In this document: positions 24,132 to 32,506 of the stretch, piece after piece | How the letters are laid out: each line of letters opens with the position of its first letter | Numbering within the stretch: position 1 is the first letter of the stretch | From: Chloroflexota bacterium | GTDB lineage: Bacteria; Chloroflexota; Chloroflexia; Chloroflexales; Roseiflexaceae | Direction of reading: 5' to 3' | DNA length: 32,559 bases | NCBI GenBank assembly: GCA_013388755.1 | Contig: JACAEQ010000031.1 | Location: forward strand, 1 to 32,559 | Program-made: the position numbers and the translations under genes | The notes under the pieces: model-generated | Told to the model about the DNA's origin: nothing | The model's database searches: none | The model's input: only the letters and a program-made list of their open reading frames with translations

Positions 24132-25000
24132 GAACGTGCACTCGCTTTCTCAAATGCCAGCACCATATAGCGCATCAATCGCAGGCGGTGCAGCCAGCCG
24201 AAGACTGTAAACAACTCGGCCATGCCGGTGTGATCGGGCAACAGATGCCTGATCAGTTCGCGCCACACCGGGAAGGTTGGCAACAGGCCGCCGGTGACGT
24301 CATCAACGACGACGGGCGTCAGGCCGACGCTACGTGCAGTGCGGAGGTAGACATCAAGGGTATAACTCAGGTCGAACGGGCCGAAACTTGGCGCAATGGC
24401 GCGTTCGACCGCTCCACCCAGCATCCACAGCGCCGCGCGCATCGGCCAGGCCGTGGCGAAATCCGAGAGCGCGAGGCGCCCGCCGGGACGCAGGACGCGC
24501 TGCGCCTCGCGCAAGAAGCGTAACCGGCTCGGAAAGTGAAAACTACATTCGACCGCCAGCACGGTATCGCACGACTCGTCAGCATACGGGAGACGCATCG
24601 CGTCACCGACCGAGAACTCGACCAGGTTGCCCGGGCGGGCGCAGGCGATATGGCGCGCCTGTTCGATTTGCAGTGGGTCAATGTTGAGGCCCAGGAGTTC
24701 GACCTGGCTGAACTGCTCGTTGATCATGGCCAGTGTTCCGCCGATGCCGCAGCCAACATCGAGGACGCGATGGCCGGGGCGGATCGCGCTGGCGTCCAGA
24801 ATGCGTTGCGTGAGCGCATCGGCGGCGCGAACAAAATCCGCAATTGACCCATCGGCGCGCGCGGGATCCTCCCAGAACCCGAAATGCACATGGCGACCGA
24901 AGGCTGCAAGTGCGAGTGGATCCCGGGCGCGGCGGCGGTCAAGCACACGATCAAAATATGTCAGGCCGGCGCTCGACCGGCGGTTATCGATTGTCTTCAT
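24128..25000 (-). CDS. SAM-dependent methyltransferase
   Basis: A 290-residue class I methyltransferase. The SAM site is VLDVGCGIGGT, with acidic motif II (LLGLNIDPLQIEQAR), GDAMRLPYADESCDTVLAVECSFHF and RVLRPGGRLALSDF. Together with HFGFWEDP near the start, this resembles small-molecule methyltransferases of the gamma-tocopherol/sarcosine/polyketide O-MT type. The ATG at 25000 lies 17 bases inside the ketosynthase gene. This implies co-translation with it and suggests that both act on the same product. The C-terminal half is hydrophobic (TVFGWLHRLRLMRYMVL), so it may associate with membranes. Confidence 0.85.
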   Translation of the reverse strand: MKTIDNRRSSAGLTYFDRVLDRRRARDPLALAAFGRHVHFGFWEDPARADGSIADFVRAADALTQRILDASAIRPGHRVLDVGCGIGGTLAMINEQFSQVELLGLNIDPLQIEQARHIACARPGNLVEFSVGDAMRLPYADESCDTVLAVECSFHFPSRLRFLREAQRVLRPGGRLALSDFATAWPMRAALWMLGGAVERAIAPSFGPFDLSYTLDVYLRTARSVGLTPVVVDDVTGGLLPTFPVWRELIRHLLPDHTGMAELFTVFGWLHRLRLMRYMVLAFEKASARS

Positions 25001-26243
25001 AGCGTTGGAACAGTACGACGGCATTCTGACCGCCGAAACCAAAGGCATTGGCAAGCGCGACGCGCACATCCTGGCGGCGCGCCTGGCCTGGCACATAGTC
25101 GAGGTCGCACGCCGGGTCAGGGACCTCGTATCCCATGGTTGGCGGCACCATGCCGGTTACGATGCTTTGCACACAGCCGATCGCCGCCAGTGCGCCGGCA
25201 GCGCCGGCGGTGTGACCGAGCATTGATTTGATGCCGCTGACGGTCACGCGGTAGGCATGTGCGCCGAGCGCACGCTTGATCGCCACCGTCTCGGCGGCAT
25301 CGTTCAGTTGCGTGCCGGTGCCGTGGGCGCTGATATGATCCACGTCTTCGGGGATCAGGCCAGCATCCTCAATGGCGCGACTGATGGCAAGCGCGGCATA
25401 CTCGCCGCCGGGTGCGGGCGCGGTGAGATGGAACGCGTCCTCGGTGGCGCCGAAACCGGCGAGTTCGGCATAGATCCGCGCGCCGCGCGCCAGCGCATGG
25501 TCGAGTTGTTCCAGCACCAGAATGCCGCATCCCTCACCACCCGCCGTACCCTGGCGGCGCGCGTCGAATGGGCGCACCGCGCGCGCCGGGTCGTCACCCG
25601 GTGGCGCAATCGCGCCGATGACGCCGAAGGCCATGGCATTGAGCGCCGTCACACCGGCATCCGTGCCGCCACAGAGTGCCACGAGCGCATCGCCGCGATG
25701 GACGGTACGCGCCGCCTCACCGATGGCATACGTACCGGTGGCGCATGCCAGCACCGGCGTGGTTGTCGGGCCGTGCAACCCGTGCTGAATCGCCACCTGG
25801 CATGACGCCATGTTGTAGATGAATGTCGGCATATAGAATGCATCAACGCGCTTACGCCCTTTTGCCATGAAACTGAGCGTCTGCTCCTCAGTTTCGGCGG
25901 TACCGCCAAGCGACGTACCGACATTGACCGCGATCCGGGTTCGATCAACCTGATCGAGATTGAGACCACTATCGCGCAGCGCTTCGGCTGCCGCCGCCAC
26001 CGCAAACTGGGCGAAACGCGCCATCCGCCGTGCCGCTCTGGCGTCCATGTAGTCGCGCGGATCGAACCCGCGTACTTCGGCGGCGAGCACATAGGGGAAG
26101 TCGGTGATGTCGTAGCGAGTCGCCAGCGCAACGCCGGATCGCCCCTCGATGAGCGCCTGCCAGAACTCGGGCAGGCTGTTGCCAAGTGGCGTGATCGCGC
26201 CCATGCCGGTGACGACGACTCGGTGCGTTGGTCGGGTCTGCAT
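24984..26243 (-). CDS. FabF-like beta-ketoacyl-ACP synthase
   Basis: A 419-residue condensing enzyme of the KAS II type. It extends acyl-ACP with malonyl-ACP. The active site is Cys167 (LACATG), His307 (ISAHGTGT) and His344 (SMLGHTAGAAG), with the supporting Lys339. The glycine-rich end is NAFGFGGQN. Residue spacing equals that of E. coli FabF. No acyl carrier protein or other fab gene lies beside it. A methyltransferase gene overlaps its end, which is more like a specialised-metabolite or modified-lipid role than housekeeping. A TTG at 26273 is in frame, but the ATG at 26243 gives the normal family start. Confidence 0.93.
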   Translation of the reverse strand: MQTRPTHRVVVTGMGAITPLGNSLPEFWQALIEGRSGVALATRYDITDFPYVLAAEVRGFDPRDYMDARAARRMARFAQFAVAAAAEALRDSGLNLDQVDRTRIAVNVGTSLGGTAETEEQTLSFMAKGRKRVDAFYMPTFIYNMASCQVAIQHGLHGPTTTPVLACATGTYAIGEAARTVHRGDALVALCGGTDAGVTALNAMAFGVIGAIAPPGDDPARAVRPFDARRQGTAGGEGCGILVLEQLDHALARGARIYAELAGFGATEDAFHLTAPAPGGEYAALAISRAIEDAGLIPEDVDHISAHGTGTQLNDAAETVAIKRALGAHAYRVTVSGIKSMLGHTAGAAGALAAIGCVQSIVTGMVPPTMGYEVPDPACDLDYVPGQARRQDVRVALANAFGFGGQNAVVLFQRYEDNR

Positions 26244-26332
26244 ATGGGTGTGGTACCGGGCCACGGTGTGCAACGTACACCACCGCGCCGCTTCAGTCAG
26301 GTTCCACCAGGCAGTGCTCCTGGCAGCGCTGC

Positions 26333-26341
26333 ATTATACCA
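26333..26341 (-). promoter_or_regulatory. Extended -10 promoter of the ketosynthase unit
   Basis: TGGTATAAT on the minus strand, predicting a transcript start near 26326 and a leader of about 83 bases. Confidence 0.55.
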
Positions 26342-26532
26342 TTCCGGCAAACGTGCATGGCGTGGCCATGGGCAACGGCACCACGATCGTGTGTCAGGTG
26401 TGGTGCGAAAGAGGTCCACCCGCTCGTTCGACGCGACCATCGAGATCGTGTTCCTCGGCGGTGCACAGGTATGCTGGCGGCATGGGTTGCCCGATTATTC
26501 CTCTCGCGGTACCATAGCGCATGGTGAGTGCC

Positions 26533-27156
26533 ATGACGAATACCATCCGCCTGGAACTGAATGATGTTGCCGTCGAATATGGCGCGCGGCGGGTGCTGGC
26601 CGGCGTGACGTTCGACCTGCGCGCCGGCGAGACGCTGGTGGTGGCCGGTGCGAACGGCAGCGGCAAGAGTTCATTACTGCGCGTCATCTGCGGCCTGCAG
26701 CGCCCGGCGCGCGGCACCGTCACCATCCGGATCGGCTCGGCGACCTATGGCCCCTCCGAGGCATTGCAGGCACTCGGCTGGGTTGCGCCCGACTTGCAGC
26801 TCTACCGCGAATTGACAGCGATCGAGAACCTGGCGTTTTTCGCTGTCGTGCGTGGCCTGCGCCACCGCCAGGAGGACCTTGAGGCGTTGCTGGACGAGGT
26901 GGGGCTTGGCGGGCGCGGCGGCGACCTGCTGGCTGCCTATTCGTCGGGAATGGCGCAGCGGTTGCGCTATGCATACGCCTTGCTGCACAACCCGCCTGTT
27001 CTGGTGCTCGACGAGCCGACGGTGACCTTTGACGAACGGGGCGTGGCGCTGGTGGAGCGGGTGATTGCGCGGCAGCGGGAGCATGGCATCACCGTGATCG
27101 CCACGAATGACCCGCGCGAGGAACGCTTTGGTGATTACGTGCTGCGACTCGGATAA
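26533..27156 (+). CDS. ccmA: Heme exporter ATPase CcmA
   Basis: A 207-residue ABC ATPase that powers the CcmABCD complex, releasing heme-loaded CcmE. The Walker A is GANGSGKSS, the signature is YSSGMAQRLRYAYALL, the Walker B is VLVLDEPTVTFD, and an H-loop-like position reads ATNDPREE (Asn where many ABC ATPases have His). Order and direction match ccmA-ccmB of System I. An ATG at 26521 is in frame; 26533 is preferred because GGTGAG precedes it. Confidence 0.88.
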   Translation: MTNTIRLELNDVAVEYGARRVLAGVTFDLRAGETLVVAGANGSGKSSLLRVICGLQRPARGTVTIRIGSATYGPSEALQALGWVAPDLQLYRELTAIENLAFFAVVRGLRHRQEDLEALLDEVGLGGRGGDLLAAYSSGMAQRLRYAYALLHNPPVLVLDEPTVTFDERGVALVERVIARQREHGITVIATNDPREERFGDYVLRLG

Positions 27157-27183
27157 CGTATCGTTGCCGGCAGGACATAGACA

Positions 27184-27915
27184 GTGACGGCGAGAGATAC
27201 AGAACTATCTAGCCGCGACCCGGTGCGCGAAGCACCGCTGCTGGCCGCGGCGTGGGCCGTGTTCCGCAAGGATGTGCGGAGCGAGCTCCGCACCCGCTAC
27301 GCCCTGAACGCCGTGATCCTGTTCGCAGCCAGCACCGTCGTGGCGCTCAGCCTGGGTATGGGGCCGCTGACGGCCTCGCGCAACGCCGATCTACCGATCA
27401 TTCAGGCGGGGTTGCTCTGGATTGCGATCCTGTTTGCGGCATTCACCGGCCTGGCGCGCGCCTTTGTGCAGGAAGAGGAAGCGCGCAACGCGGCGGCGCT
27501 GCGTCTCGCCGCACGCCCGGCGGCGGTGTTTCTGGGCAAACTGCTGTTCAATCTGGCGCTGTTGTTACTCCTGGTCGCTCTGACAACGGTGTTGTTTGTG
27601 ATCATGCTGCGCGTGCAGGTGGGCAATCCCATGATGCTGGCGGCGATCCTGCTGGCGGGTAGCCTGGGCCTGGTGGCGGCCACAACATTGATTGCCGCAA
27701 TCATCGCACGCGCCAGTGTTAAAGGAGCATTGTTCGCCGTGCTCTCGTTTCCATTGCTTGCGCCGCTGCTGGTGGTGGCGATTCAGGGAAGCGCCGCGGC
27801 ATTGCTCGGGCGTGGCTGGGAGTATGGGGTCGGGCCGCTGCAAGTGCTCGCCGGGTATACGATTGCGCTGGTCGTTGCCTCGTTGTTTTTGTTCAACAGT
27901 GTGTGGGAACCCTGA
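27184..27915 (+). CDS. ccmB: Heme exporter membrane subunit CcmB
   Basis: A 243-residue membrane protein with six hydrophobic helices. It has an N-terminal segment FRKDVRSELRTRYALNAV, the loop ARAFVQEEEARNAAALRLA typical of CcmB, and FAVLSFPLLAPLLVVAI late in the chain. It begins with GTG 27 bases after ccmA, with AGGA upstream. It forms the channel partner of CcmA. Confidence 0.9.
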   Translation: MTARDTELSSRDPVREAPLLAAAWAVFRKDVRSELRTRYALNAVILFAASTVVALSLGMGPLTASRNADLPIIQAGLLWIAILFAAFTGLARAFVQEEEARNAAALRLAARPAAVFLGKLLFNLALLLLLVALTTVLFVIMLRVQVGNPMMLAAILLAGSLGLVAATTLIAAIIARASVKGALFAVLSFPLLAPLLVVAIQGSAAALLGRGWEYGVGPLQVLAGYTIALVVASLFLFNSVWEP

Positions 27916-27982
27916 CGTGATTGCCGAGTGTACCGCGGGAGTGCCTCTGTTGTGCGGCGGCCATGCCAGCAAAAGGGGTTTC

Positions 27983-28009
27983 CTGCGGGTATGCACACAT
28001 ACCCCGCAG
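27983..28009. terminator. Hairpin between ccmB and ccmC
   Basis: CTGCGGGTAT faces ATACCCCGCAG (one bulge) around a short loop, 68 bases after the ccmB stop and just before the ccmC promoter. It has no U run; it may attenuate rather than stop transcription. Confidence 0.35.
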
Positions 28010-28016
28010 CCTGGAT

Positions 28017-28045
28017 TTGATTCGCCGTATCACATGTAGTATTAT
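28017..28045 (+). promoter_or_regulatory. Internal promoter for ccmC
   Basis: TTGATT (28017-28022) and TATTAT (28040-28045) with exactly 17 bases between. A start near 28052 excludes the upstream ATG at 28047 and supports translation from 28068 or 28089. Confidence 0.6.
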
Positions 28046-28088
28046 TATGGCTGTTCGCATCCGCACGATGCCTAGAAAGAGCCACTCC

Positions 28089-29075
28089 ATGGGTGCAGGG
28101 CTTCGCCTCGCCCAGACTGCCAAGCTCCTCCTTGGGGTCTGGATGGCCGGGATCGTTGTGGCGATGTTCCTGGTCATACCGCCCTATGTCGGTCTGGGTG
28201 ATGCAGGGCGCATCATTGTGATGCACGTGCCCACCGCCTGGGTCACCACCGTCGCGTTTGCTCTCTCCGCGTTCTATAGCGCCCGCTACCTCTGGAAACG
28301 TCGCGCCGCCGATGACTCTGGCGCCGTCGCTGCGGCGGAAGTCGGCTTCCTGTTCTGCGCCCTGGCAACGATCACGGGCGCGCTGTTCGCGAATATCGTC
28401 TGGGGCACGTTCTGGAACTGGGATCCGCGCGAGACGTCCATTCTGGTGCTCTTGCTGATCTACGCCGCCTATTTTGCATTGCGCTCCGCCCTCGACGATG
28501 TCGAACGCCGGCGCCGCCTCTCGGCAGCGTACAACCTGTTCGCGGCCGTTACCATGCCGTTCCTTCTCTTCGTTGCGCCGCGCCTGGCCGATAGTACGCT
28601 GCATCCGAATTGCGCCTTCATTCAGGGCAGCACGTGTGATGGCGTCTGGCTCGAGACAAAAGGGGTCAGAATCGGTCAACTCGGCGACGTGGTGCTGGCA
28701 TTGCAGGGGCTTGAGCAACGCGGCGACGTTGCCGTCGCCTACGTCGAGGTGCGCACGCCGGGGCTGCAGAATGTCGCGCTACTCGAACCGACGTTCGAAC
28801 TGGCGAGCGGTAAACCGGCGGATCGCCCGGAGTTCCCCGGGCAGCAATTTCTCCTGGCCGTCGAAGCGGTTGATCTGGCGAATGGTCGAGCGCTGCTGAA
28901 TATCGAAGCTCCAGGGACCGGGCTGTTAAGCAATAGCCGGACGTTCTGGACCTTTATGGCCGCCAACCTTGGCTTCCTTGGTTTGTTCATCTGGCTGTAT
29001 CGACTCCGCGCCGACGTGCTGGTGTTGCAGGAGCGGCTGGCGCGGCGGGAGGTGGTGCATGAACTTCCTGCTTGA
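28089..29075 (+). CDS. ccmC: Heme-handling protein CcmC with enlarged periplasmic loop
   Basis: A 328-residue membrane protein of the CcmC family, which delivers heme to CcmE. It has the WWD motif WGTFWNWDPRETS, the heme-ligand His in VMHVPTAW, and a second candidate His in STLHPN. CcmC is usually about 240 residues. Here about 90 extra residues sit between the fifth and sixth helices, starting after HPNCAFIQGSTC, and form a probable soluble beta-rich insert. The frame is open to 27921. The ATG at 28089 is chosen because AGAAAGAG precedes it at good spacing and a promoter start lies near 28052; 28068 is the alternative. It overlaps ccmD. Confidence 0.87.
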   Translation: MGAGLRLAQTAKLLLGVWMAGIVVAMFLVIPPYVGLGDAGRIIVMHVPTAWVTTVAFALSAFYSARYLWKRRAADDSGAVAAAEVGFLFCALATITGALFANIVWGTFWNWDPRETSILVLLLIYAAYFALRSALDDVERRRRLSAAYNLFAAVTMPFLLFVAPRLADSTLHPNCAFIQGSTCDGVWLETKGVRIGQLGDVVLALQGLEQRGDVAVAYVEVRTPGLQNVALLEPTFELASGKPADRPEFPGQQFLLAVEAVDLANGRALLNIEAPGTGLLSNSRTFWTFMAANLGFLGLFIWLYRLRADVLVLQERLARREVVHELPA

Positions 29076-29295
29076 TCCGGCTATCGCGCTGTATACGGCG
29101 CTTGCAGTAGCGCTGTCGGTCTGGATTGGCGTGTTCATCTTTCTCTGGCGCGTTGATAGCGCTGCGCGCGAGTTGCGCCGCCGCCTCGACGACGAATCGC
29201 CTGCCAGGCCGGCCGCAGCGCCGCGTGCGACCCTTGAAGTGCGTGGTGGTCGCACACAGCAACCGGTATCCATCACGGAGCCGAAGGCAGAGTAG
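29059..29295 (+). CDS. ccmD: CcmD-like small membrane protein
   Basis: A 78-residue protein with one membrane helix (DPAIALYTALAVALSVWIGVFIF is split between a short lead and the helix) followed by a charged tail RVDSAARELRRRLDD and a disordered end. Position and build match CcmD, which holds CcmE to CcmC. GGGAGGTGG precedes the ATG, and the start lies 17 bases inside ccmC. Sequence conservation in CcmD is low, so position carries most of the assignment. Confidence 0.75.
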   Translation: MNFLLDPAIALYTALAVALSVWIGVFIFLWRVDSAARELRRRLDDESPARPAAAPRATLEVRGGRTQQPVSITEPKAE

Positions 29296-29327
29296 GGGGA
29301 TCGCGTCGCATGCGGACAGACCACTAT

Positions 29328-29366
29328 AGAGACGGCATGCACCCTTCGCTGCACGGCTCCTCAGGG
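29328..29366. repeat. Repeat with CCCTGAGGAGC and GCATGCCGTCTCT ends, copy 2 (inverted)
   Basis: A 39-base inverted match of 4746-4792, lacking its eight-base internal duplication. It lies between ccmD and the ccmE promoter. Confidence 0.6.
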
Positions 29367-29395
29367 TACTGTCTTCTCTGCGAACGAATGCTGCC

Positions 29396-29404
29396 TGGTA
29401 TAAC
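29396..29404 (+). promoter_or_regulatory. Extended -10 promoter of ccmE-ccmF
   Basis: TGGTATAAC, predicting a transcript start near 29411, 21 bases before the ccmE ATG; the ribosome site AGGAGG lies at 29421-29426. Confidence 0.5.
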
Positions 29405-29431
29405 TCGTCATAACAGGGTCAGGAGGCCAGG

Positions 29432-29854
29432 ATGGCTACTTCTCATCCAGCAATCGCTCGTCGCCCATTCACGGTCAGGCCGTTGCACCTGATTGGCATT
29501 GCGATGATTGTGCTGGCAATCGGGCTTGGGTACTATGGCCTGACCGCATCGTATCGCCCGTACACGGTCAGTATCGCCGAGGCGAAGGGGAGTGGGCGCA
29601 GTGTGCAACTCGCCGGGTACCTGGGTGATATGGGCGGGTATGATGCGGACGGGAACTTTGTGTTCAAGCTGCAGGACAGCAGCGGCACGATGATCCCGGT
29701 CGTGTATGCGAAGCCCAGGCCGTCGAATTTCGAACAGGCGGTGAGCATCGTAGCCATCGGCCATTATGATGAGGCGCGTGGCGTGTTCCTCGCTGACGAT
29801 CTACTCGTCAAGTGCCCGTCGAAGTACCAGGAAATGCAGGCTGGCGCGCAGTAG
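29432..29854 (+). CDS. ccmE: Heme chaperone CcmE, CxxxY variant
   Basis: A 140-residue periplasmic heme chaperone anchored by one N-terminal helix (about 18-38). The OB-fold follows (VQLAGYLGDM, FVFKLQDSSGTMIPVVY, VSIVAIGHYDEARGVFLADDLLVKC). CcmE normally binds heme covalently through His in HxxxY. Here the site reads CPSKY, with Cys128 and Tyr132. The Cys form is known from Desulfovibrio and archaeal CcmE, so this is a recognised variant rather than a broken gene. AGGAGG lies six bases before the ATG. Confidence 0.9.
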   Translation: MATSHPAIARRPFTVRPLHLIGIAMIVLAIGLGYYGLTASYRPYTVSIAEAKGSGRSVQLAGYLGDMGGYDADGNFVFKLQDSSGTMIPVVYAKPRPSNFEQAVSIVAIGHYDEARGVFLADDLLVKCPSKYQEMQAGAQ

Positions 29855-29856
29855 GG

Positions 29857-29879
29857 GCCTGTCCGAATAACGGATAGGC
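29857..29879. repeat. Solo-end hairpin after the ccmE stop
   Basis: GCCTGTCCG and CGGATAGGC (one G-T pair) around AATAA, two bases after the ccmE stop. Same loop and arm sequence type as 12621-12649. Confidence 0.6.
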
Positions 29880-29922
29880 TCACTCCAGGGTCAGTTCACG
29901 CAAGCGCTAGATGTGAGGCACC

Positions 29923-32292
29923 ATGTACCTGCTCGGCACTGTGTTCATCATCGCCGGAATTGCCGCGGCATTGCTGGCGACAGCCGGCTACGCGCTGGTG
30001 CCGCGTGGCAATACCATGGCGCTGGCATATGGCCGGATCGGCGTGCGCATTGCGCTGGTCGCCGTATTGCTGGTTGTCGTACTGCTGAATTATCTGTTCG
30101 TTGCCCAGCGCTACGATATTGAGTATGTCTATAACTACAGCTCGCGTGAGCTTGAACCGGCATTCCGCGTCGCTGCGGTGTGGGCCGGCCAGCCCGGTTC
30201 GTTCGTGATCTGGGCACTCTGGGGGGTCATCGCGGCACAGTTCCTGGTGCGCCGTACTCGCCATGCCGAGCCGTATGTGCTCAGTGTGTTCATGGCGATC
30301 CAGGCCGCGTTGCTGGTTTACATGCTGATCCGTAACCCGTTCGTGCCCTTGATGCAAAATGGTGTGGCGGTGTCGCCGGTGGATGGCAAAGGGCTCAACG
30401 CGACGCTGCACAATTTCTGGATGCTGATCCACCCGCCCGTTCTGTTTGTGGGCTTTGCGCTCATGGCGGTGCCGTTCGCATTCGCAATCGGCGGGTTGTG
30501 GCGCCGTGACTACGACGGCTGGGTGCATGATGCGCTGCCGTGGGCGCTGGCCGCCTGGGTGTTCCTTGGCCTGGCACTGCTCCTCGGCGGATACTGGGCC
30601 TACGAGACGCTCGGCTGGGGTGGCTACTGGGGCTGGGATCCCGTGGAGAACTCCTCGCTGGTGCCCTGGCTGACTTCGACGGCGCTGTTGCACGCTATGC
30701 TGGTGCAGCGAACCGGTCATGGCCTGCGCCGTACCACCTTCGCCCTGGCAATCGCAACGTATGTCCTGGTCTTCTACTCGACATTTCTGACGCGCAGCGG
30801 TGTGCTCTCGTCGTTTTCGGTCCATTCATTCGTGGAAGAAGGGCTGAAGTCGGTGATGATCGGCTCGCTGGCGTTCCTGTTCGTTGCCAGTTTCGCCGTG
30901 CTTGCCTGGCGCTGGCGCGATATTCCCGGCAAACCGCTCTCCGACAAATTGCTCTCGCGTGATAGCTTTTTCGTTCTCGGAATCATCGCCCTGCTGGTGA
31001 TCGCCGGTGTGGTGGCGCTTGGCACGTCCATGCCGATCATCTCGGCTATTCCGGGTGTCGGCCACCAGTTGCAGTCGGTCTTCTCCGGCGCGTTTTCGAT
31101 TGATGATGGAACGACGTATGCCAGTGACCCCAACGCGCAGCCGTTCGCTGATGGGCGCTTCGGCCTGGTGGGCGATTTCTACAGCACGACGGTGCCGCCG
31201 CTTGGCCTGATCCTGGTGATCTTGCTGATCGTCGGGCCGCTGCTTGGCTGGCGCGATGCCAATCTCCGTTCGTTGCTGCGCGCGCTGCGGTTGCCGGCGC
31301 TGGGCGCGGTGCTGGTAGCCTGCCTGGGGCTTGCACTCGGGGCGCGTGACCCCCTGCCGCTGGCGTATGTCGGCCTGGGAACGTTTGCGCTCGGCACCAA
31401 TCTGCTGATGATTGTGCGCACACTGCGCAGTGGCTGGCTGCGCATTGGTGGCTACCTGGCGCACGTTGGCCTGATGATCTTTCTGGTCGGCGCGGTGAGC
31501 TCGACGATCTACGCAACTGAGGAGGCGCGCCTGCTGGTCCCTGAGGGTGACAGCGTCAGCGCCTTCGGTTACACGGTGACATTCAATGGCTGGCGTCAGA
31601 CGCCGGAGGGACGCGGTGTGCTCGACCTGACGGTGACGCACGGAAATGATACGTTCCACGCTACTCCCGAACTCTACTTCAACCAGACGATGGGCGGCAC
31701 CATGGCGACGCCGGCCATTCGCAGCGAGCTGTTTCGCGACGTGTATATCTCGCCGTCGGAGTACCAGCCGCCGTATGACCGCAACATGGCCGATATGGGT
31801 ATTGGCCAGTCGGGAACGGTCGGGCCGTATGCGTTCACCTTTCTGGCATTCGACGTGCCCGACGCGCATGCCACCGGCAATGCTGATGTCGGCGCGAAGC
31901 TACGCGTGGACTACGAAGGCCAGTCGCTCGAACTGACGCCCAGAGTGACGCTGGTGACCAGCGCAGCCGATCAGAACGGCGCGATCCAGGATGTGCCGGC
32001 CACGTTGCCGGGCGGTCACACCGTGTCGCTGGCGGCATTCGATCCACTCCAGCGCCGCGTGTTGATCCGCGTTGATGGGCTGAACCTGCCGGTTGACCCG
32101 GCCAGGGCAGTAATAACGCTGGGCCTGAAGCCGGGAGTCATGCTGGTCTGGACCGGCGTGATCGTGGGCGTCACCGGAGGGCTGATCGCCATGCTGCGGC
32201 GCACGCTCGAAGGGCGCGGCGCGCTCGAGGGGCGGCGGGTGCGCCTGCCACGCGGTGCTGGCGGCCTGGCGCGCTTCGTTGGTTCCCGGTAA
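29923..32292 (+). CDS. ccmF: Cytochrome c heme lyase subunit CcmF
   Basis: A 789-residue multi-helix membrane protein that takes heme from CcmE and attaches it to apocytochrome c. The WWD heme-handling motif is GWGGYWGWDPVENSSLVPWL (about 231-250). Candidate heme-ligand histidines include His163 and His170 (LHNFWMLIHPPVLFVG), and further conserved segments are AGQPGSFVIWALWG and YSTFLTRSGVLSSFSVHSF. A large soluble region lies after about residue 530 and the last helix near the end. Length is slightly above the usual 650. GTGAGG precedes the ATG. No ccmG or ccmH follows within the window. Confidence 0.93.
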   Translation: MYLLGTVFIIAGIAAALLATAGYALVPRGNTMALAYGRIGVRIALVAVLLVVVLLNYLFVAQRYDIEYVYNYSSRELEPAFRVAAVWAGQPGSFVIWALWGVIAAQFLVRRTRHAEPYVLSVFMAIQAALLVYMLIRNPFVPLMQNGVAVSPVDGKGLNATLHNFWMLIHPPVLFVGFALMAVPFAFAIGGLWRRDYDGWVHDALPWALAAWVFLGLALLLGGYWAYETLGWGGYWGWDPVENSSLVPWLTSTALLHAMLVQRTGHGLRRTTFALAIATYVLVFYSTFLTRSGVLSSFSVHSFVEEGLKSVMIGSLAFLFVASFAVLAWRWRDIPGKPLSDKLLSRDSFFVLGIIALLVIAGVVALGTSMPIISAIPGVGHQLQSVFSGAFSIDDGTTYASDPNAQPFADGRFGLVGDFYSTTVPPLGLILVILLIVGPLLGWRDANLRSLLRALRLPALGAVLVACLGLALGARDPLPLAYVGLGTFALGTNLLMIVRTLRSGWLRIGGYLAHVGLMIFLVGAVSSTIYATEEARLLVPEGDSVSAFGYTVTFNGWRQTPEGRGVLDLTVTHGNDTFHATPELYFNQTMGGTMATPAIRSELFRDVYISPSEYQPPYDRNMADMGIGQSGTVGPYAFTFLAFDVPDAHATGNADVGAKLRVDYEGQSLELTPRVTLVTSAADQNGAIQDVPATLPGGHTVSLAAFDPLQRRVLIRVDGLNLPVDPARAVITLGLKPGVMLVWTGVIVGVTGGLIAMLRRTLEGRGALEGRRVRLPRGAGGLARFVGSR

Positions 32293-32490
32293 TCTGGACA
32301 TGGCCGGATTGACGTGGCGGCGTCGAGCGCTAGATGAGATGCGCCTGCGCGCTCGATTATCCGGCGGCGGGAAGGCGGTCGCAACGCGGAAAGGGACGCT
32401 GCACCGCCGGCGGGCGGGCACATCGACCCGCAGCTACGACCACCGGCGGCGAGACTGCCAACACTGAGCACTCAGAACTGATATAACTCG

Positions 32491-32499
32491 TGGTATCAT
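32491..32499 (+). promoter_or_regulatory. Extended -10 promoter at the right edge
   Basis: TGGTATCAT, predicting a start at about 32506, next to the ATG at 32507. Confidence 0.4.
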
Positions 32500-32506
32500 C
32501 CATCCC

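Noticed and set aside
27783-28718. 311-codon open frame on the minus strand
   Set aside because: It lies opposite ccmB and ccmC, whose products have clear family motifs. The translated sequence is compositionally odd, with many His, Gln and Arg, as in shadow frames.
29896-31869. Two long minus-strand frames (309 and 347 codons)
   Set aside because: Both are opposite ccmF, which is unmistakable, and show no domain motifs.
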